NCBI RefSeq assembly: GCF_016107705.1
Contig: NZ_JAEHGC010000004.1
Location: forward strand, 310,001-374,000
DNA from: Neobacillus cucumis
Lineage (GTDB): Bacteria; Bacillota; Bacilli; Bacillales_B; DSM-18226
Direction: 5' to 3'
Length of the DNA stretch: 64,000 nt
In this document: in pieces, positions 17,541 to 27,963 of the stretch
How the letters are laid out: each line of letters begins with the position of its first letter
Position numbering within the stretch: position 1 is the stretch's first letter
The notes under the pieces: generated by a model
What the model was told of the DNA's origin: nothing
What the model saw: only the letters and a program-made list of their open reading frames with translations
Database searches by the model: none
Made by a program: the position numbers and the translations under genes

Positions 17541-19022
17541 TTAAAACACTAATAGTTTACGATTCTTTAACGTTTCCTTTACAATTTCCGCTTCATTAAA
17601 AGGAATTTCCTTTTTACCGACGATTTGGGCCGTTTCATGGCCTTTTCCGGCAATCAGGATCGTATCTTCTTCCGTGCTTACATGAATCGCATATTGAATA
17701 GCTTCTAAGCGGTCAACAAAAACTTTATAGTTTCCATTCTCTTCCTCAACTGCTTCAACAATTTCGTCAATAATGAAATTCGGATCTAAATCCTTTGGAT
17801 TGTCGGAAGTGACAATGGCTAAATCAGCAAATTTGGCCGCTGTTTTACCCATCGCCCGACGCTTCAATCTACCGATTTCACTATCTGGCGCATAGACACC
17901 AAAGACCACAATTAATTTGCCCTTTGTGTAAGGTCTAAGCGATGTGAGAGCCTTTTCCAGTCCATCTTCTGTATGAGCAAAGTCAATCACGATCTTATAA
18001 TCCTTGTCCTTAAAGACCACTTCCATCCGGCCCTTAATCCCTTCAAGGTTGCGGATTCCTTTTTGAATAGTTTGCAGATCAATCTTGTGACAGTACGCAC
18101 AAGCAATCGCAGCTAAACTGTTATACACATAAATATCCCCTGGAATGTTCACTCTTACTTCGATGTTTCCTCTTGGGGTATTGGCTGTAAAAAGAGTGTA
18201 ATCAGCAAAATAGCGAATATCAGATGCATAGATATCGGCATCGGAATCCATGCCATACGTAATCAGGGTAGTATCGTAATCCTTTATTTGATCAATGAGC
18301 CGCTTTCCATAAGGGTCATCGTTATTGATGATATTGTAATCCTGTGTCATATCAAATAAAAGAGCCTTCGCTTGAAAATAGTCTTCCATATTGTGGTGAA
18401 GCTCTAAATGATCCGGGGTAAGATTGGTGAAAATCCCTGTATTAAAGTTGCTATAAGCAACCCTGTTTAGGCTGAGCGCATGGGAGGAGACCTCCATAAT
18501 GCAATCATCCGTACCTGCTTCAACCATATCGGTAAAGATTTTTTGCAGGTTTAACGACTCCGGTGTTGTGTTTTGATTCTTCATGAGTTTATTGTCAATG
18601 ACTGTTCCGATTGTACCGATCAGCCCCACTGATTTTTTAGCTTCTTCAAAAATGGATTTCAGAAAATAGGTGATCGAGGTTTTTCCATTCGTTCCCGTAA
18701 TCCCAATTAAATTTAATTTTTCTGTTGGATTATTGTAAAAGTTAGCTGAAACTCTGGCTAATGCCTTGCGGGAGTCTGCCACCTTTAGAATGGTTACATA
18801 GTCTTCAACCCAAATATCCTTTTCAACAATAATAGTTGTCGCACCCATTTCAATTGCTTTTTCAATAAATTGGTGCCCGTCGACTTTAAAACCTGAAATT
18901 GCGACAAAGAGACCATTTTCCACTACTTCCCTAGAATCATAGGCAATGGAGTTTACTTCCCTGTCTAACTCTCCCTTAATTGGTTCAAATTCAAGGTCTT
19001 TAACAACGTCCGTTAATAACAT
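17541..19022 (-). CDS. MurE-like Mur ligase (UDP-MurNAc-tripeptide synthetase family)
   Basis: A complete 493-residue Mur ligase. ATP loop GITGTNGKTS at residues 107-116, NTTPESLNLQ and EVSSHAL (177-183) for UDP-MurNAc-dipeptide binding, the lysine to be carbamylated in YFQAKALLF (Lys219), and NDDPYG. MurE ligases choose the third amino acid through a DNPR motif (diaminopimelate) or DNPA/DDPN (lysine). Here it is SDNPK at 406-410. The usual FGCGGDRD segment reads FGVYAPDSEIGR. The substrate is therefore likely to differ from that of a housekeeping MurE. GGAG lies 8 bases before the ATG. It sits between ATP-grasp and asparagine synthase genes. Confidence 0.88.
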   Translation of the reverse strand: MLLTDVVKDLEFEPIKGELDREVNSIAYDSREVVENGLFVAISGFKVDGHQFIEKAIEMGATTIIVEKDIWVEDYVTILKVADSRKALARVSANFYNNPTEKLNLIGITGTNGKTSITYFLKSIFEEAKKSVGLIGTIGTVIDNKLMKNQNTTPESLNLQKIFTDMVEAGTDDCIMEVSSHALSLNRVAYSNFNTGIFTNLTPDHLELHHNMEDYFQAKALLFDMTQDYNIINNDDPYGKRLIDQIKDYDTTLITYGMDSDADIYASDIRYFADYTLFTANTPRGNIEVRVNIPGDIYVYNSLAAIACAYCHKIDLQTIQKGIRNLEGIKGRMEVVFKDKDYKIVIDFAHTEDGLEKALTSLRPYTKGKLIVVFGVYAPDSEIGRLKRRAMGKTAAKFADLAIVTSDNPKDLDPNFIIDEIVEAVEEENGNYKVFVDRLEAIQYAIHVSTEEDTILIAGKGHETAQIVGKKEIPFNEAEIVKETLKNRKLLVF

Positions 19023-19064
19023 GTAATCAACTCCATTTTTATTCTAGTAAGTTTTAAGAAAAAC

Positions 19065-19100
19065 AATAAAAAGATGAACTGGACCACACATGGTCCAGTT
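19065..19100 (-). terminator. Hairpin with T-run after the ATP-grasp gene
   Basis: Minus strand: perfect 9-bp stem AACTGGACC / GGTCCAGTT, then CATCTTTTTATTG, directly after the stop at 19101. It may attenuate rather than end transcription into the Mur ligase gene, 78 bases downstream. Confidence 0.7.
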
Positions 19101-20291
19101 TTATTTAAAAAATTTCTTCGCAACTTTTCCCGCAATGATTCCAGCATAAGATAACCCTGGTTTTGGATCCTTCCAATCCCAAATTGCGTAGGCATGTTTT
19201 TTAAACAGCGATTTCACAACCTGCGGGACGGTCAGCTGTCCTGTTTTAATATAATCCTTCACAGCAAGCATATCTTCATAGCCATACCAGAAAACCTGAC
19301 CGGTATTTTCTTTAATTGCCTTAGGAGGCAGTGGATTGCCGGTTAGCTCGCGGTAGGCGATGTATGGCATATTCAAGCCAATTTTATTAATTAACGTATT
19401 AAAGTTTGTCGTACGTGCATTGATTTCAATTAAATAAAACTTACCTGTATTGGCATCCTTTTTAAATTCAATTTCGGCAAACCCCTTCCAGCCGATTTCC
19501 TCTAAAAATTTCGCGCCAATTTCATACAGCTCCGGAATATATTTTTGGCCGGTATAAACAGATGCGCCAAAATTGATTGGGTACTGGCGGAACTTTTGGA
19601 AGGTTGCCCAGTGGGACACCTTCGAATCCTGGTTTAAATACGCATCAAAGGTGTGCATATGATCATCGAAGCCGGGAATAATCCTTTGTATAATGACTTC
19701 TAGGCCCGCTTCTTCAGCTTTGGCCAATGCTTCCTGTAATTCTTGACGATTATGGACCTTAAAAAGTTTCCTTCTAAATTTGGCCACGAAGGTAGGGGAA
19801 TCGGTTGGTTTTACAATACATGGGTATTTCAAGATGCTTTCTACTTTTTCAAAAAGATTTTCTTCGTTTACCCGAACCGTTTCCGGTACATTCACACCTT
19901 TTTCCATCGCAATACGGTGCAATACTTCTTTATTCATGGCCTTCGTATATAAACCTTGTTCCGTCTGCGGAATCAAGTAGTATTTTCTGATTTCATCTAA
20001 GTATTCATCGATGACTTCCAAATAAGAATCATGACATGGAAATAACACCGGTTTCGCATTTTGTTTTTTTGCGTAATCAATTAAAAACTGAATGAATTGT
20101 TCCGATTCATTTTTATAATGAGGTGCGATCAGCCGCTCTGATGTATATTTTGATTTGGCTCCGTACGTATTTTCCTCTGAATAATCAACCGCAACTGTTT
20201 GAATCCCGTGCACACCCAAGCAGCGGATGACACTTAACCCGATATAATAGTTACACCCCAAAATGACTGCCTTATTACTCACTTTTTCCAT
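19101..20291 (-). CDS. ATP-grasp carboxylate-amine ligase, D-aspartate ligase-like
   Basis: A 396-residue ATP-grasp enzyme. N-terminal Rossmann-like part (KAVILGCNYYIGLSVIRCLG, FPCHDSYLEVIDEYLDEI), ATP-binding Lys in YPCIVKPTDS, a hinge IIQRIIPGFDDHMHTFDAYL, and metal-binding EIEF and YLIEINARTTNFNTL. The order IVQ-x-x-IPG-D-D and GFAEIEFK resembles the D-aspartate ligase of Enterococcus faecium (Aslfm), which adds D-Asp to the side-chain amine of residue 3 of the stem peptide. Neighbouring racemase and Mur ligase genes support such a role. Other ATP-grasp amide ligases cannot be excluded. A 430-bp gap separates it from the divergent GGDEF gene. Confidence 0.85.
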   Translation of the reverse strand: MEKVSNKAVILGCNYYIGLSVIRCLGVHGIQTVAVDYSEENTYGAKSKYTSERLIAPHYKNESEQFIQFLIDYAKKQNAKPVLFPCHDSYLEVIDEYLDEIRKYYLIPQTEQGLYTKAMNKEVLHRIAMEKGVNVPETVRVNEENLFEKVESILKYPCIVKPTDSPTFVAKFRRKLFKVHNRQELQEALAKAEEAGLEVIIQRIIPGFDDHMHTFDAYLNQDSKVSHWATFQKFRQYPINFGASVYTGQKYIPELYEIGAKFLEEIGWKGFAEIEFKKDANTGKFYLIEINARTTNFNTLINKIGLNMPYIAYRELTGNPLPPKAIKENTGQVFWYGYEDMLAVKDYIKTGQLTVPQVVKSLFKKHAYAIWDWKDPKPGLSYAGIIAGKVAKKFFK

Positions 20292-20566
20292 CTCCTCATT
20301 CCTTCGTTCCCTAGTCCGTTCTCACATTCTATAATATTCGATTTATATCAACACTATCTGGAGGTAGATTACAAGATTTATAATTCTTTTTGCAAAAACG
20401 CTCGAAAAATTTAGCATCTATATTATATGACGATACTCCATTATTATAAAGTAATTTAACCAAAATAGAATTGTAATTATTTAGGTAAAATCTTTAAAAT
20501 AAAGATTAGCACCCATCATAGCACAATAATCTTGCCTCAAACCATTATTCGCATTAATATTCCGAC

Positions 20567-20598
20567 TATATATTGGCGGCACGCACCGTCAATATATA
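20567..20598. repeat. 13-bp inverted repeat upstream of the GGDEF gene
   Basis: TATATATTGGCGG and CCGTCAATATATA pair over 13 bases (one G-T wobble) around the loop CACGCA. No T-run follows, so an operator or an RNA stem is more likely than a terminator. The rest of 20292-20720 is AT-rich and shows no other gene. Confidence 0.6.
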
Positions 20599-20720
20599 TG
20601 AAGGGCTTTTGGATATATTCCATAATTTGCAAGTTTGATTTATCTGAAAATACTTATGCACCATTAGGTGATTTACGGTAAAATGGGAGATATAGCCTGG
20701 GGAAGGAGAAGCAAATTACG

Positions 20721-21977
20721 ATGTTAAAGGCCAATATCTTAACGTTTTTACTATTTTTTGCTTCATTGGCTGCCGCAATAGGCTCCAGACCTATTAGCAT
20801 TGAAAATAACCTCTACATGAAGGCTTTTCTTTTGTATTTGTTATTTTCCTGCCTCTATCATCACCTGAGGATTACAAGCAAAAATGGAAGTACCTCCGTT
20901 GATTATGGAATTTCCTATAGCTTATCGATTGGATTATTTACCGGCCCACTAGGCTTGTTTATTTTTGAAACCTTTTACCGCTTTATTGTCTTTTTTTATA
21001 AGAAAGTAACTAAAACAGCCGATCACCATGAATTTACCGATACATTTTATAATATCGGTGCTTTTGTATTGAATAATTCAATTGCTTTTTATTTATTCCA
21101 TACTTACTATCCAAAATTTCAGGGAGTCCCATTCGGCTTTTGGATTTTAATGTTTTTACTCGTAACAGTTACCTCAGTCCTGTCTGATCTTTATCTCGTT
21201 TTAATCTTCTATTTCCTAGGGGATATTAAGACGGGTAAGGAAGCGATCGATTTTTTCAAAAGCAGAAGCGTGCTTGATATGGGGAAATTATCGTTCACAA
21301 ACGGTCTATTATTTTTATTCCTCCAGGAACAAAAATGGGAGATGCTGATCAGTCTGTTTATTCTTAATTATCTAGTCAGCCGTTCCTTCGTTTCAAAATC
21401 ACAGCATATTCAAAATAAGATTGAAAGGGATCGGTTTGAGCAAATGGCCTATACCGACTTTTTGACTGGGGTGTTTAACCGGGCCTTTATGGACAAAAAG
21501 ATGGAGGAATTGAATCAAACTGGTGAATATCTCGGAATTGTTGTCGCTGATATTGATAAGTTTAAGCAAATTAATGATAACTATAACCATGCTGTAGGTG
21601 ATCAGGTCATTCAGCATTTTGCAGCCACATTAAAAAGCTATATTTTGATGGACGATTATTTGTTTCGGAGCGGCGGAGAAGAATTTACGTTGTTTCTTCG
21701 GCATCGGCATTTTGAACAATGTGCCGCATTAATTGAAACCATCCTGCAGAGCCTTGAAAGTAGTAAAGTTAATGTTGAGTATAAGGGCGAAACAGCCACC
21801 ATACACTATACCTCTTCATTTGGACTGTATTTCTTTAAAGTAAATGAAATCGTCTCAATGGAAAAAGGATATGTGTATGCCGATCAATTGCTGCTGCAGT
21901 CGAAACAGTTAGGCAGAAACCGTTTATCGTCGACGAATGGAGCAAAAGTAAGCGAAACAAACCACCAGCTAGTGTAA
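20721..21977 (+). CDS. Membrane-anchored GGDEF diguanylate cyclase
   Basis: A 418-residue protein. The first 220 residues are five to seven hydrophobic segments (MASE-like sensor, no named family recognised). A short linker helix leads to a GGDEF domain: DFLTGVFNRAFMDKKM, VADIDKFKQINDNYNHAVGDQV and the active-site motif GGEEF at 318-322. The intact motif predicts synthesis of cyclic di-GMP. The RxxD inhibitory site before GGEEF is not apparent. GGAAGGAG precedes the ATG. It is a single gene with its own terminator, and its signal is unknown. Confidence 0.9.
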   Translation: MLKANILTFLLFFASLAAAIGSRPISIENNLYMKAFLLYLLFSCLYHHLRITSKNGSTSVDYGISYSLSIGLFTGPLGLFIFETFYRFIVFFYKKVTKTADHHEFTDTFYNIGAFVLNNSIAFYLFHTYYPKFQGVPFGFWILMFLLVTVTSVLSDLYLVLIFYFLGDIKTGKEAIDFFKSRSVLDMGKLSFTNGLLFLFLQEQKWEMLISLFILNYLVSRSFVSKSQHIQNKIERDRFEQMAYTDFLTGVFNRAFMDKKMEELNQTGEYLGIVVADIDKFKQINDNYNHAVGDQVIQHFAATLKSYILMDDYLFRSGGEEFTLFLRHRHFEQCAALIETILQSLESSKVNVEYKGETATIHYTSSFGLYFFKVNEIVSMEKGYVYADQLLLQSKQLGRNRLSSTNGAKVSETNHQLV

Positions 21978-21982
21978 GAAGG

Positions 21983-22026
21983 AAGACCCTGGCCAATTAA
22001 TCGGGCACAAGCACAGGGTCTTTTTT
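21983..22026 (+). terminator. Terminator after the GGDEF gene
   Basis: AGACCCTG and CAGGGTCT pair, and TTTTTT follows. The opposite gltC gene ends inside this element. Confidence 0.85.
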
Positions 22027-22930
22027 AGTTTTGATATCCTTCCAACATTGAGAAAAATTCCTTTAAAAACTCATAAAACAGCTTCTCTGTTGGAAGTAAT
22101 TCACGGTCACGGGGGATGATGACCCCAACGGAACGAGTCACAGACGGTTCCATTACAGGAATTTTAACTGTTCCGCGCGGCAGGCTGTCCACCAAGGTAA
22201 TTTCAGGAATCAACGTCACTCCCAACCCGGCAGAAACTAAGCCTTTAATTGCATCAATATCTTCTCCTTCGAATGACACCTTTGGCTCAAACCCTAGTTG
22301 TCTGCACGCATTTACAATGATTTCATTTAAGATAAATTTCGGAGGGAACAAAACAAATGATTCCTCCCGCAGTTGATTTAGCTCCAAAGTACGCTGCCCT
22401 GCAAGACGATGATCCACCGGCAAAAGTGCGACAATACTATCCGTGAATAAGGTGCTTCCTTTTACTTTCGCCTCATGTTTTGGCACCGGGCCAATTAAGG
22501 CCATATCAATATCTCCTTTGATCACTCCATCAATTAAAGAATGGTAGGAGCTTTGCCGCAGGTGGAATTTCACTAGTGGATAACGTTCACGAAAAGCCGA
22601 AATGGCAGTTGGCAGTGTATGGGCAGCAAGGCTGCTGGGAAAGCCAATTCGAATGACCCCATTTTCCGGATCAAGATACTCCTCAACCTCTCTCAGCCCA
22701 TTTTCAATCACCGTTAATGCTTGTTCCATATGTTCAAGAAATATTTTCCCTATTGGCGTTAATCGTACATTCCTGCCTTCACGGAAAAACAAGTCAACCC
22801 CAAGCTCTGATTCTAAATTAACAATTTGCCGGCTTATTGCGGACTGGGCTACATTTAATTTCTGCGCAGCCTCTGTCATATGTTCACGCTTTGCAACTTC
22901 GATAAAATACTGTATTTGCCTTAATTCCAC
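22025..22930 (-). CDS. gltC: LysR family regulator of glutamate metabolism
   Basis: A 301-residue LysR regulator. The N-terminal helix-turn-helix is EAAQKLNVAQSAISRQIVNLE, and the effector domain has EYLDPENG-x-[IV]-[RK]-IGFP, ALIGPVP and EGEDIDAIKGLVSAGLGVTL. The similarity to B. subtilis GltC is high along the whole length. The frame is open to 22945, but a GTG at 22930 has GGTGG 8 bases upstream and gives MELRQIQYF, the same start as GltC. It is divergent from gdhA. In B. subtilis GltC activates gltAB when glutamate is needed; here gdhA is the obvious target. Confidence 0.9.
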   Translation of the reverse strand: MELRQIQYFIEVAKREHMTEAAQKLNVAQSAISRQIVNLESELGVDLFFREGRNVRLTPIGKIFLEHMEQALTVIENGLREVEEYLDPENGVIRIGFPSSLAAHTLPTAISAFRERYPLVKFHLRQSSYHSLIDGVIKGDIDMALIGPVPKHEAKVKGSTLFTDSIVALLPVDHRLAGQRTLELNQLREESFVLFPPKFILNEIIVNACRQLGFEPKVSFEGEDIDAIKGLVSAGLGVTLIPEITLVDSLPRGTVKIPVMEPSVTRSVGVIIPRDRELLPTEKLFYEFLKEFFSMLEGYQN

Positions 22931-23052
22931 AGCACTAACCACCATTCATCTCAATTCAGCATGATTCTAATCTATTATTTATATTGATTCGATTATTTCT
23001 CCATTATAAAATATTTCATAATAATAATTCCAATAATTTAAAAAATAAATAG

Positions 23053-24459
<1,407 letters not shown>

Positions 24460-24480
24460 AACGACCTGAAGTTATGAATA

Positions 24481-24521
24481 AAAACAGTCACCAGCTTTTA
24501 AAACTGGTGACTGTCTTTGTT
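24481..24521. terminator. Bidirectional terminator between gdhA and queF
   Basis: ACAGTCACCAG and CTGGTGACTGT form a perfect 11-bp stem with A-run and T-run on the two sides. Confidence 0.92.
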
Positions 24522-25022
24522 TTATCGATTATCCACTTTTTCCGGATATAGATCATGATTCATTAAGCGGAATTGAGCCATTTCTTCATATTTCGTTCCT
24601 GGTTTGCCATAATTGCACCATGGATCAATCGAAATGCCGCCGCGCGGTGTGAATTTCCCCCACACCTCGATATAGCGTGGATCAAGTAATTTAATTAAGT
24701 CGTTCATAATTATATTGACGCAGTCCTCATGGAAATCACCGTGATTTCGGAAGCTGAAAAGGTATAATTTCAATGATTTGCTTTCGACGATTTTTTTATC
24801 TGGAATATAAGAAATATACATGGTTGCAAAATCGGGCTGCTTTGTTAGTGGGCAAAGACTTGTGAACTCTGGACAGTTAAATTTTACAAAGTAATCCCGA
24901 TTTACATGGAGATTATCGACTGCCTCTAATACTTCAGGTGCATATTCAAATGAATACTGTGTATTCTGATTTCCTAATAAAGTCAAATCCTTTAAACCTT
25001 CTTCATGGTTTCTGCCAGACAT
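24522..25022 (-). CDS. queF: NADPH-dependent 7-cyano-7-deazaguanine reductase
   Basis: A 166-residue QueF of the short (Bacillus) type. It reduces preQ0 to preQ1 in queuosine synthesis. The nucleophilic Cys57 lies in [12 protein letters not shown], and the QueF motif ESKSLKLY is at 80-87. The start is the ATG at 25022 with AGGAGG 7 bases upstream; the frame continues upstream into the leader terminator, so the longer version is rejected. A preQ1 riboswitch with its terminator lies directly upstream, so the gene is switched off by the product of its own reaction. Confidence 0.97.
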   Translation of the reverse strand: MSGRNHEEGLKDLTLLGNQNTQYSFEYAPEVLEAVDNLHVNRDYFVKFNCPEFTSLCPLTKQPDFATMYISYIPDKKIVESKSLKLYLFSFRNHGDFHEDCVNIIMNDLIKLLDPRYIEVWGKFTPRGGISIDPWCNYGKPGTKYEEMAQFRLMNHDLYPEKVDNR

Positions 25023-25050
25023 AAAAAGACCTCCTGTAAAAATATCAAAC

Positions 25051-25079
25051 AAAAAAGCCATGTCCTATATGGACATGGC
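25051..25079 (-). terminator. preQ1 riboswitch terminator
   Basis: Minus strand: perfect 9-bp stem GCCATGTCC / GGACATGGC followed by TTTTTT, between the aptamer and the queF ribosome site. Confidence 0.9.
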
Positions 25080-25095
25080 ATAATCGTCATGTATC

Positions 25096-25134
25096 CATAG
25101 TTTTTTATAGAGGGTTTCCGCTATGAACCTCTCC
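25096..25134 (-). promoter_or_regulatory. preQ1-I riboswitch
   Basis: Minus strand: AGAGGTTC, then a short loop segment, then CCCTCTATAAAAAACTA. The P1 stem (AGAGG with CCTCT) and the A-rich tail are the hallmarks of the small preQ1-I aptamer found before B. subtilis queC. It controls queF through the terminator at 25051-25079. Confidence 0.93.
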
Positions 25135-25208
25135 CGTTAAACACGAGTATATAATTCTCTCATAATCATAAAGAACATGTGGAAAAACGTCAACTGGAAA
25201 ATGATGTT

Positions 25209-25251
25209 CGACAAAATTCGGGTGGTGACAGGCACCACCCGAATTTTGTCG
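25209..25251. repeat. Perfect 19-bp inverted repeat, dispersed palindromic element
   Basis: CGACAAAATTCGGGTGGTG (25209-25227) and its exact complement (25233-25251) enclose ACAGG. It lies directly after the stop of the parR-like gene. A truncated copy is at 31124-31156 and a rearranged relative at 48824-48897. Confidence 0.85.
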
Positions 25252-25253
25252 AA

Positions 25254-25850
25254 TTATTTATTCATACTCGCAAGGAAATCACCGAGCAGGTCGTCTAGGT
25301 TACTTTCCACTTCTTGTTCTGTTTCTTCTTCGGCGCCGTGCGGTTGACCTTGCGATACGTTTTCCCAATCAAAGGTGTTTAAGTCATCCTCAAGGTCTGG
25401 CACTATGGCAGTTGCTGTTTCTTCCATTGCTGGAAAAGTTGATCGGACAGGTGATTTGACCTCTTCCGGTTCTTCCTGAAGGTACAAGGCCTCGTCAATA
25501 TCTAATGAGCTGCTATTTAACGAAGCAAGCAGTGCTGTTGACCTTACAGGGTCGGCCAATAGATGATAAACAATGCTTCCCATTAGGGCAAGGGAATGTT
25601 CATGCTTCAGCCAATCTCGTTGTGACTTACTTAGTTTATGGGGGAGGGGAATCGTGATGGTTTCCTTCTCCCTTGCATAAGAACTCGCCACACCCTGCAT
25701 AACAAAGTCAGCAATTTTACTTGAAAAGTTCCTTCTCTCGGTCTCCTTTAAACTTTGCAGTTGCTTTACTAAATGATCAGGTGTATCCGAAGGGATACGA
25801 AAGGAGATGGCCTGCCCCCGCTTAATTTCACTTAAAGTGGACTTTTTCAT
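25254..25850 (-). CDS. ParR-like DNA-binding adaptor (ribbon-helix-helix)
   Basis: A 198-residue protein downstream of the ParM-like gene with a 14-base gap. Residues 12-55 (GQAISFRIPSDTPDHLVKQL, then RNFSSKIADFVMQGV) fit a ribbon-helix-helix fold: one beta strand and two helices. The middle (60-110) is a second helical region, and the tail is acidic, ending in SNLDDLLGDFLASMNK, which could be the short helix that binds the actin filament. ParR proteins of type II partition loci have this order. The call rests on position and fold pattern, not on close sequence similarity. It would bind the iterons at 27171-28325. Confidence 0.7.
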   Translation of the reverse strand: MKKSTLSEIKRGQAISFRIPSDTPDHLVKQLQSLKETERRNFSSKIADFVMQGVASSYAREKETITIPLPHKLSKSQRDWLKHEHSLALMGSIVYHLLADPVRSTALLASLNSSSLDIDEALYLQEEPEEVKSPVRSTFPAMEETATAIVPDLEDDLNTFDWENVSQGQPHGAEEETEQEVESNLDDLLGDFLASMNK

Positions 25851-25864
25851 AGGATCACCCTATT

Positions 25865-27040
25865 TTAGGCTTTTTTAACTGGTTCTTGTACCACTTTTGG
25901 CTTTTCGCTTTTTTTGACAAAATCAGTGATGAGCTTGTAATAAGCATTTGCCATCATCCAAATACTTTCTTTCTCATCTTCAAAAAATTCAATGTTATAG
26001 CCATCTAAATGATTGTTTAATGTTTTAATATACTCCTTTAGAACAATTGAACCCCCGCCAACAAAATAGCAAATTTCGGTTTGTGAGTTCCTTTGCCAAA
26101 CGTTGCGCAATAAGCGGTATTGCTTTTTAGCTAATTCGACAAGAATGCGGTCGGTGATATCATGAACACTTGTCCGGCTACCTTTTACCATAATATGATT
26201 ACGGTCATTTTTTCTTGTAATAATTTCAACCACATCGCGGCGGCTGTCTAGTTCAACGCCATGTTTTGTCCGAATTTCCTCACGAATGGCCTCCAATGAT
26301 TCGGACACACCGAGGTTAAAACCCTGTGCCTTATCATCATCGACATTACGGTTCTTGATGACAGCGATATCTGTCGACAATCCTCCGATATCTTGAATTA
26401 ATATTCTTTTATCAATTAAATCTTTATTGATAATTTTTAAGTTGTTATCCATAACAAGGTTAATAAAGGCAGCAAAGCCTTCTGGATAAACCTTTACTTC
26501 ATTAAATTTAATATTTACCTTTAAACCTTGGTATTTTGGTGTTACGAGGAATTCTACTTGATGGACGGAACCAATCAATTTAGAACGGTAGCCCACATCC
26601 TTGCCCTCTTTCACCTCACGAAGGGGGAGACCAGTTCCTAGATTGTAATTTGCATCAATCACATTTTTCATACGCGGAAAAATCTTTTCATTTTCTGCTC
26701 TTACAGCATCTAAAGCAAGTGTTGCAAACAGCATGACTAATGTTTGGTCTTCCTCTGATTTGCTGCTGCCTGGATCTAATTCTGCAGCATTATTACTTTT
26801 AGTTGCTAAATTACCGATACGATAAATTGCGTTGTTTTCCTTCAGGGCAGGGGAGTGTACCTTAATATGAATTCCATCAAGAGGGTTTTTATTATCCAAT
26901 TCTTCAATCCCGATTACTGGGCGGTCTTCTGTATCCCTTGCAATGATGTTGGGAACCGTTAATTGGAAGTCTAATTCCCCAAAAATAGCCTTAATTGAAT
27001 CATTTCCTACATCCACAGCAGCAATTCTAGCATTCGACAT
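25865..27040 (-). CDS. ParM/StbA-family actin-like segregation ATPase
   Basis: The ATG at 27040 follows AAGGAGAGA and gives a 391-residue actin-fold protein. Nucleotide motifs are VDVGND (phosphate 1, residues 9-14), IQDIGGLSTDIAVI (phosphate 2, about 215-228) and FVGGGSIVLKEY (adenosine, 327-338). A Lys/Pro-rich tail ends the protein. The family includes ParM and Alp proteins, which polymerise to push plasmid copies apart. It is followed by a ParR-like gene and preceded by iteron arrays, so the set reads as a type II (parMRC) partition locus. It lies among ordinary chromosomal genes. A chromosomal relic of a plasmid locus is the alternative to a working system. Confidence 0.88.
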   Translation of the reverse strand: MSNARIAAVDVGNDSIKAIFGELDFQLTVPNIIARDTEDRPVIGIEELDNKNPLDGIHIKVHSPALKENNAIYRIGNLATKSNNAAELDPGSSKSEEDQTLVMLFATLALDAVRAENEKIFPRMKNVIDANYNLGTGLPLREVKEGKDVGYRSKLIGSVHQVEFLVTPKYQGLKVNIKFNEVKVYPEGFAAFINLVMDNNLKIINKDLIDKRILIQDIGGLSTDIAVIKNRNVDDDKAQGFNLGVSESLEAIREEIRTKHGVELDSRRDVVEIITRKNDRNHIMVKGSRTSVHDITDRILVELAKKQYRLLRNVWQRNSQTEICYFVGGGSIVLKEYIKTLNNHLDGYNIEFFEDEKESIWMMANAYYKLITDFVKKSEKPKVVQEPVKKA

Positions 27041-27170
27041 CTTTTTATCTCTCTCCTTATAGGTTAATAGATTAGTATTATGAAAAGGTATGTATTTCAA
27101 GTTTGCCTATTTAAAGGATAAAGGGGAACCATAGATTCTTCAATAGTATCTTGCGAAAAGATACAAAACT

Positions 27171-27345
27171 GTAAACCTGTAAACAACCTGTAAACCAAAG
27201 CTTACTTGTACACGTTTTTGTAAACATGGGTGACAACTTTGTACACATATTGTTATAGAGCCATGTATACGAATTTGTGGACATGTAAACAAATACGTAT
27301 ACAATCGTTTACAAATAGTACACAAGTAAACATTTTTGTAAACAT
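27171..27345. repeat. Iteron array 1, parC-like
   Basis: About 13 copies of GTAAAC, GTACAC or GTATAC, mostly followed or preceded by T/A, lie in 175 bases upstream of the ParM-like gene. Copies are seen at 27171, 27179, 27190, 27208, 27220, 27241, 27265, 27285, 27297, 27307 (inverted), 27318, 27326 and 27338. The last 50 bases (27296-27345) recur in arrays 2 and 3. Such iterons before parM are the usual form of parC. Confidence 0.85.
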
Positions 27346-27439
27346 CTAAAATTCTAGTGAGTTCGACAGCTTAGCACGGCACTCTTTAAACGAATAATGT
27401 TAGTTTCCTCATACCAGAGTGGATATAGATTAAAAAGGT

Positions 27440-27700
27440 ATTGCCAACACCTTTTACACAATCTGGTAGCAAACCATTCCCCTCATGCCTAGTACGTATA
27501 TAAAAGAGTAGAATGCTCTTCCTAGCCTTTTGGTCTTAGGTCACATCTCCATTTTCTTAACCGTCCCCACGCAGTTTCTTTATCGATTATTTTTTACGCA
27601 GTAAGGGGTAATACAGACCGCTCCTAATGAGCATATTATCTTTTTTTGAAAGGTTCTGTTAAACTTGCCAATCAATTTCCGCTCCAATCAGTGTAGTGGC
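27440..27700 (-). pseudogene. Decayed copy of the 3' end of the sensor kinase gene (copy A)
   Basis: The minus-strand translation around 27457-27526 reads LGRAFYS and GMVCYQIV-stop, against LGTAFYSLKEKGTGMGLMVCYQIV in the intact kinase (28382-30019). Matching bases continue on both sides: GTATTGCCAACACCTTTT against the kinase GGTACCTACACCTTTTT, and further towards 27640. Frameshifts, stops and gaps make it non-coding. The outer limits are approximate. Confidence 0.75.
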
Positions 27701-27771
27701 CATATCAACAATGAGGTTGAAATGTGACCTATAGAGAAAAGTAATATCTTATAAACAATGTTAATAAATCC

Positions 27772-27877
27772 GTACAAATACTCGTTAAATTGCCGTGCAA
27801 ACACATTTGAATACACGTAAACAAAGTCGTATACAATCGTTTACAAATAGTACACTAGCAAACAATTTTGTAAACAT
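27772..27877. repeat. Iteron array 2, parC-like
   Basis: GTACAA at 27772, then a dense 50-base block (27828-27877) matching array 1 at all but five or so positions: CGTATACAATCGTTTACAAA, then AGTACAC, AAAC and TTTTGTAAACAT. It lies 532 bases from the block in array 1. Confidence 0.85.
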
Positions 27878-27963
27878 TCGAACTTTCCTATAAAAATGAC
27901 ATCCTGATATGACTTCCACTAAAATTACATCCCCTCCAACCAGAGTGTGTTGTAGCCTTTATA

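Noticed and set aside
20567..20598. Cyclic-di-GMP riboswitch before the GGDEF gene
   Set aside because: The hairpin is present but the conserved GEMM segments are not.
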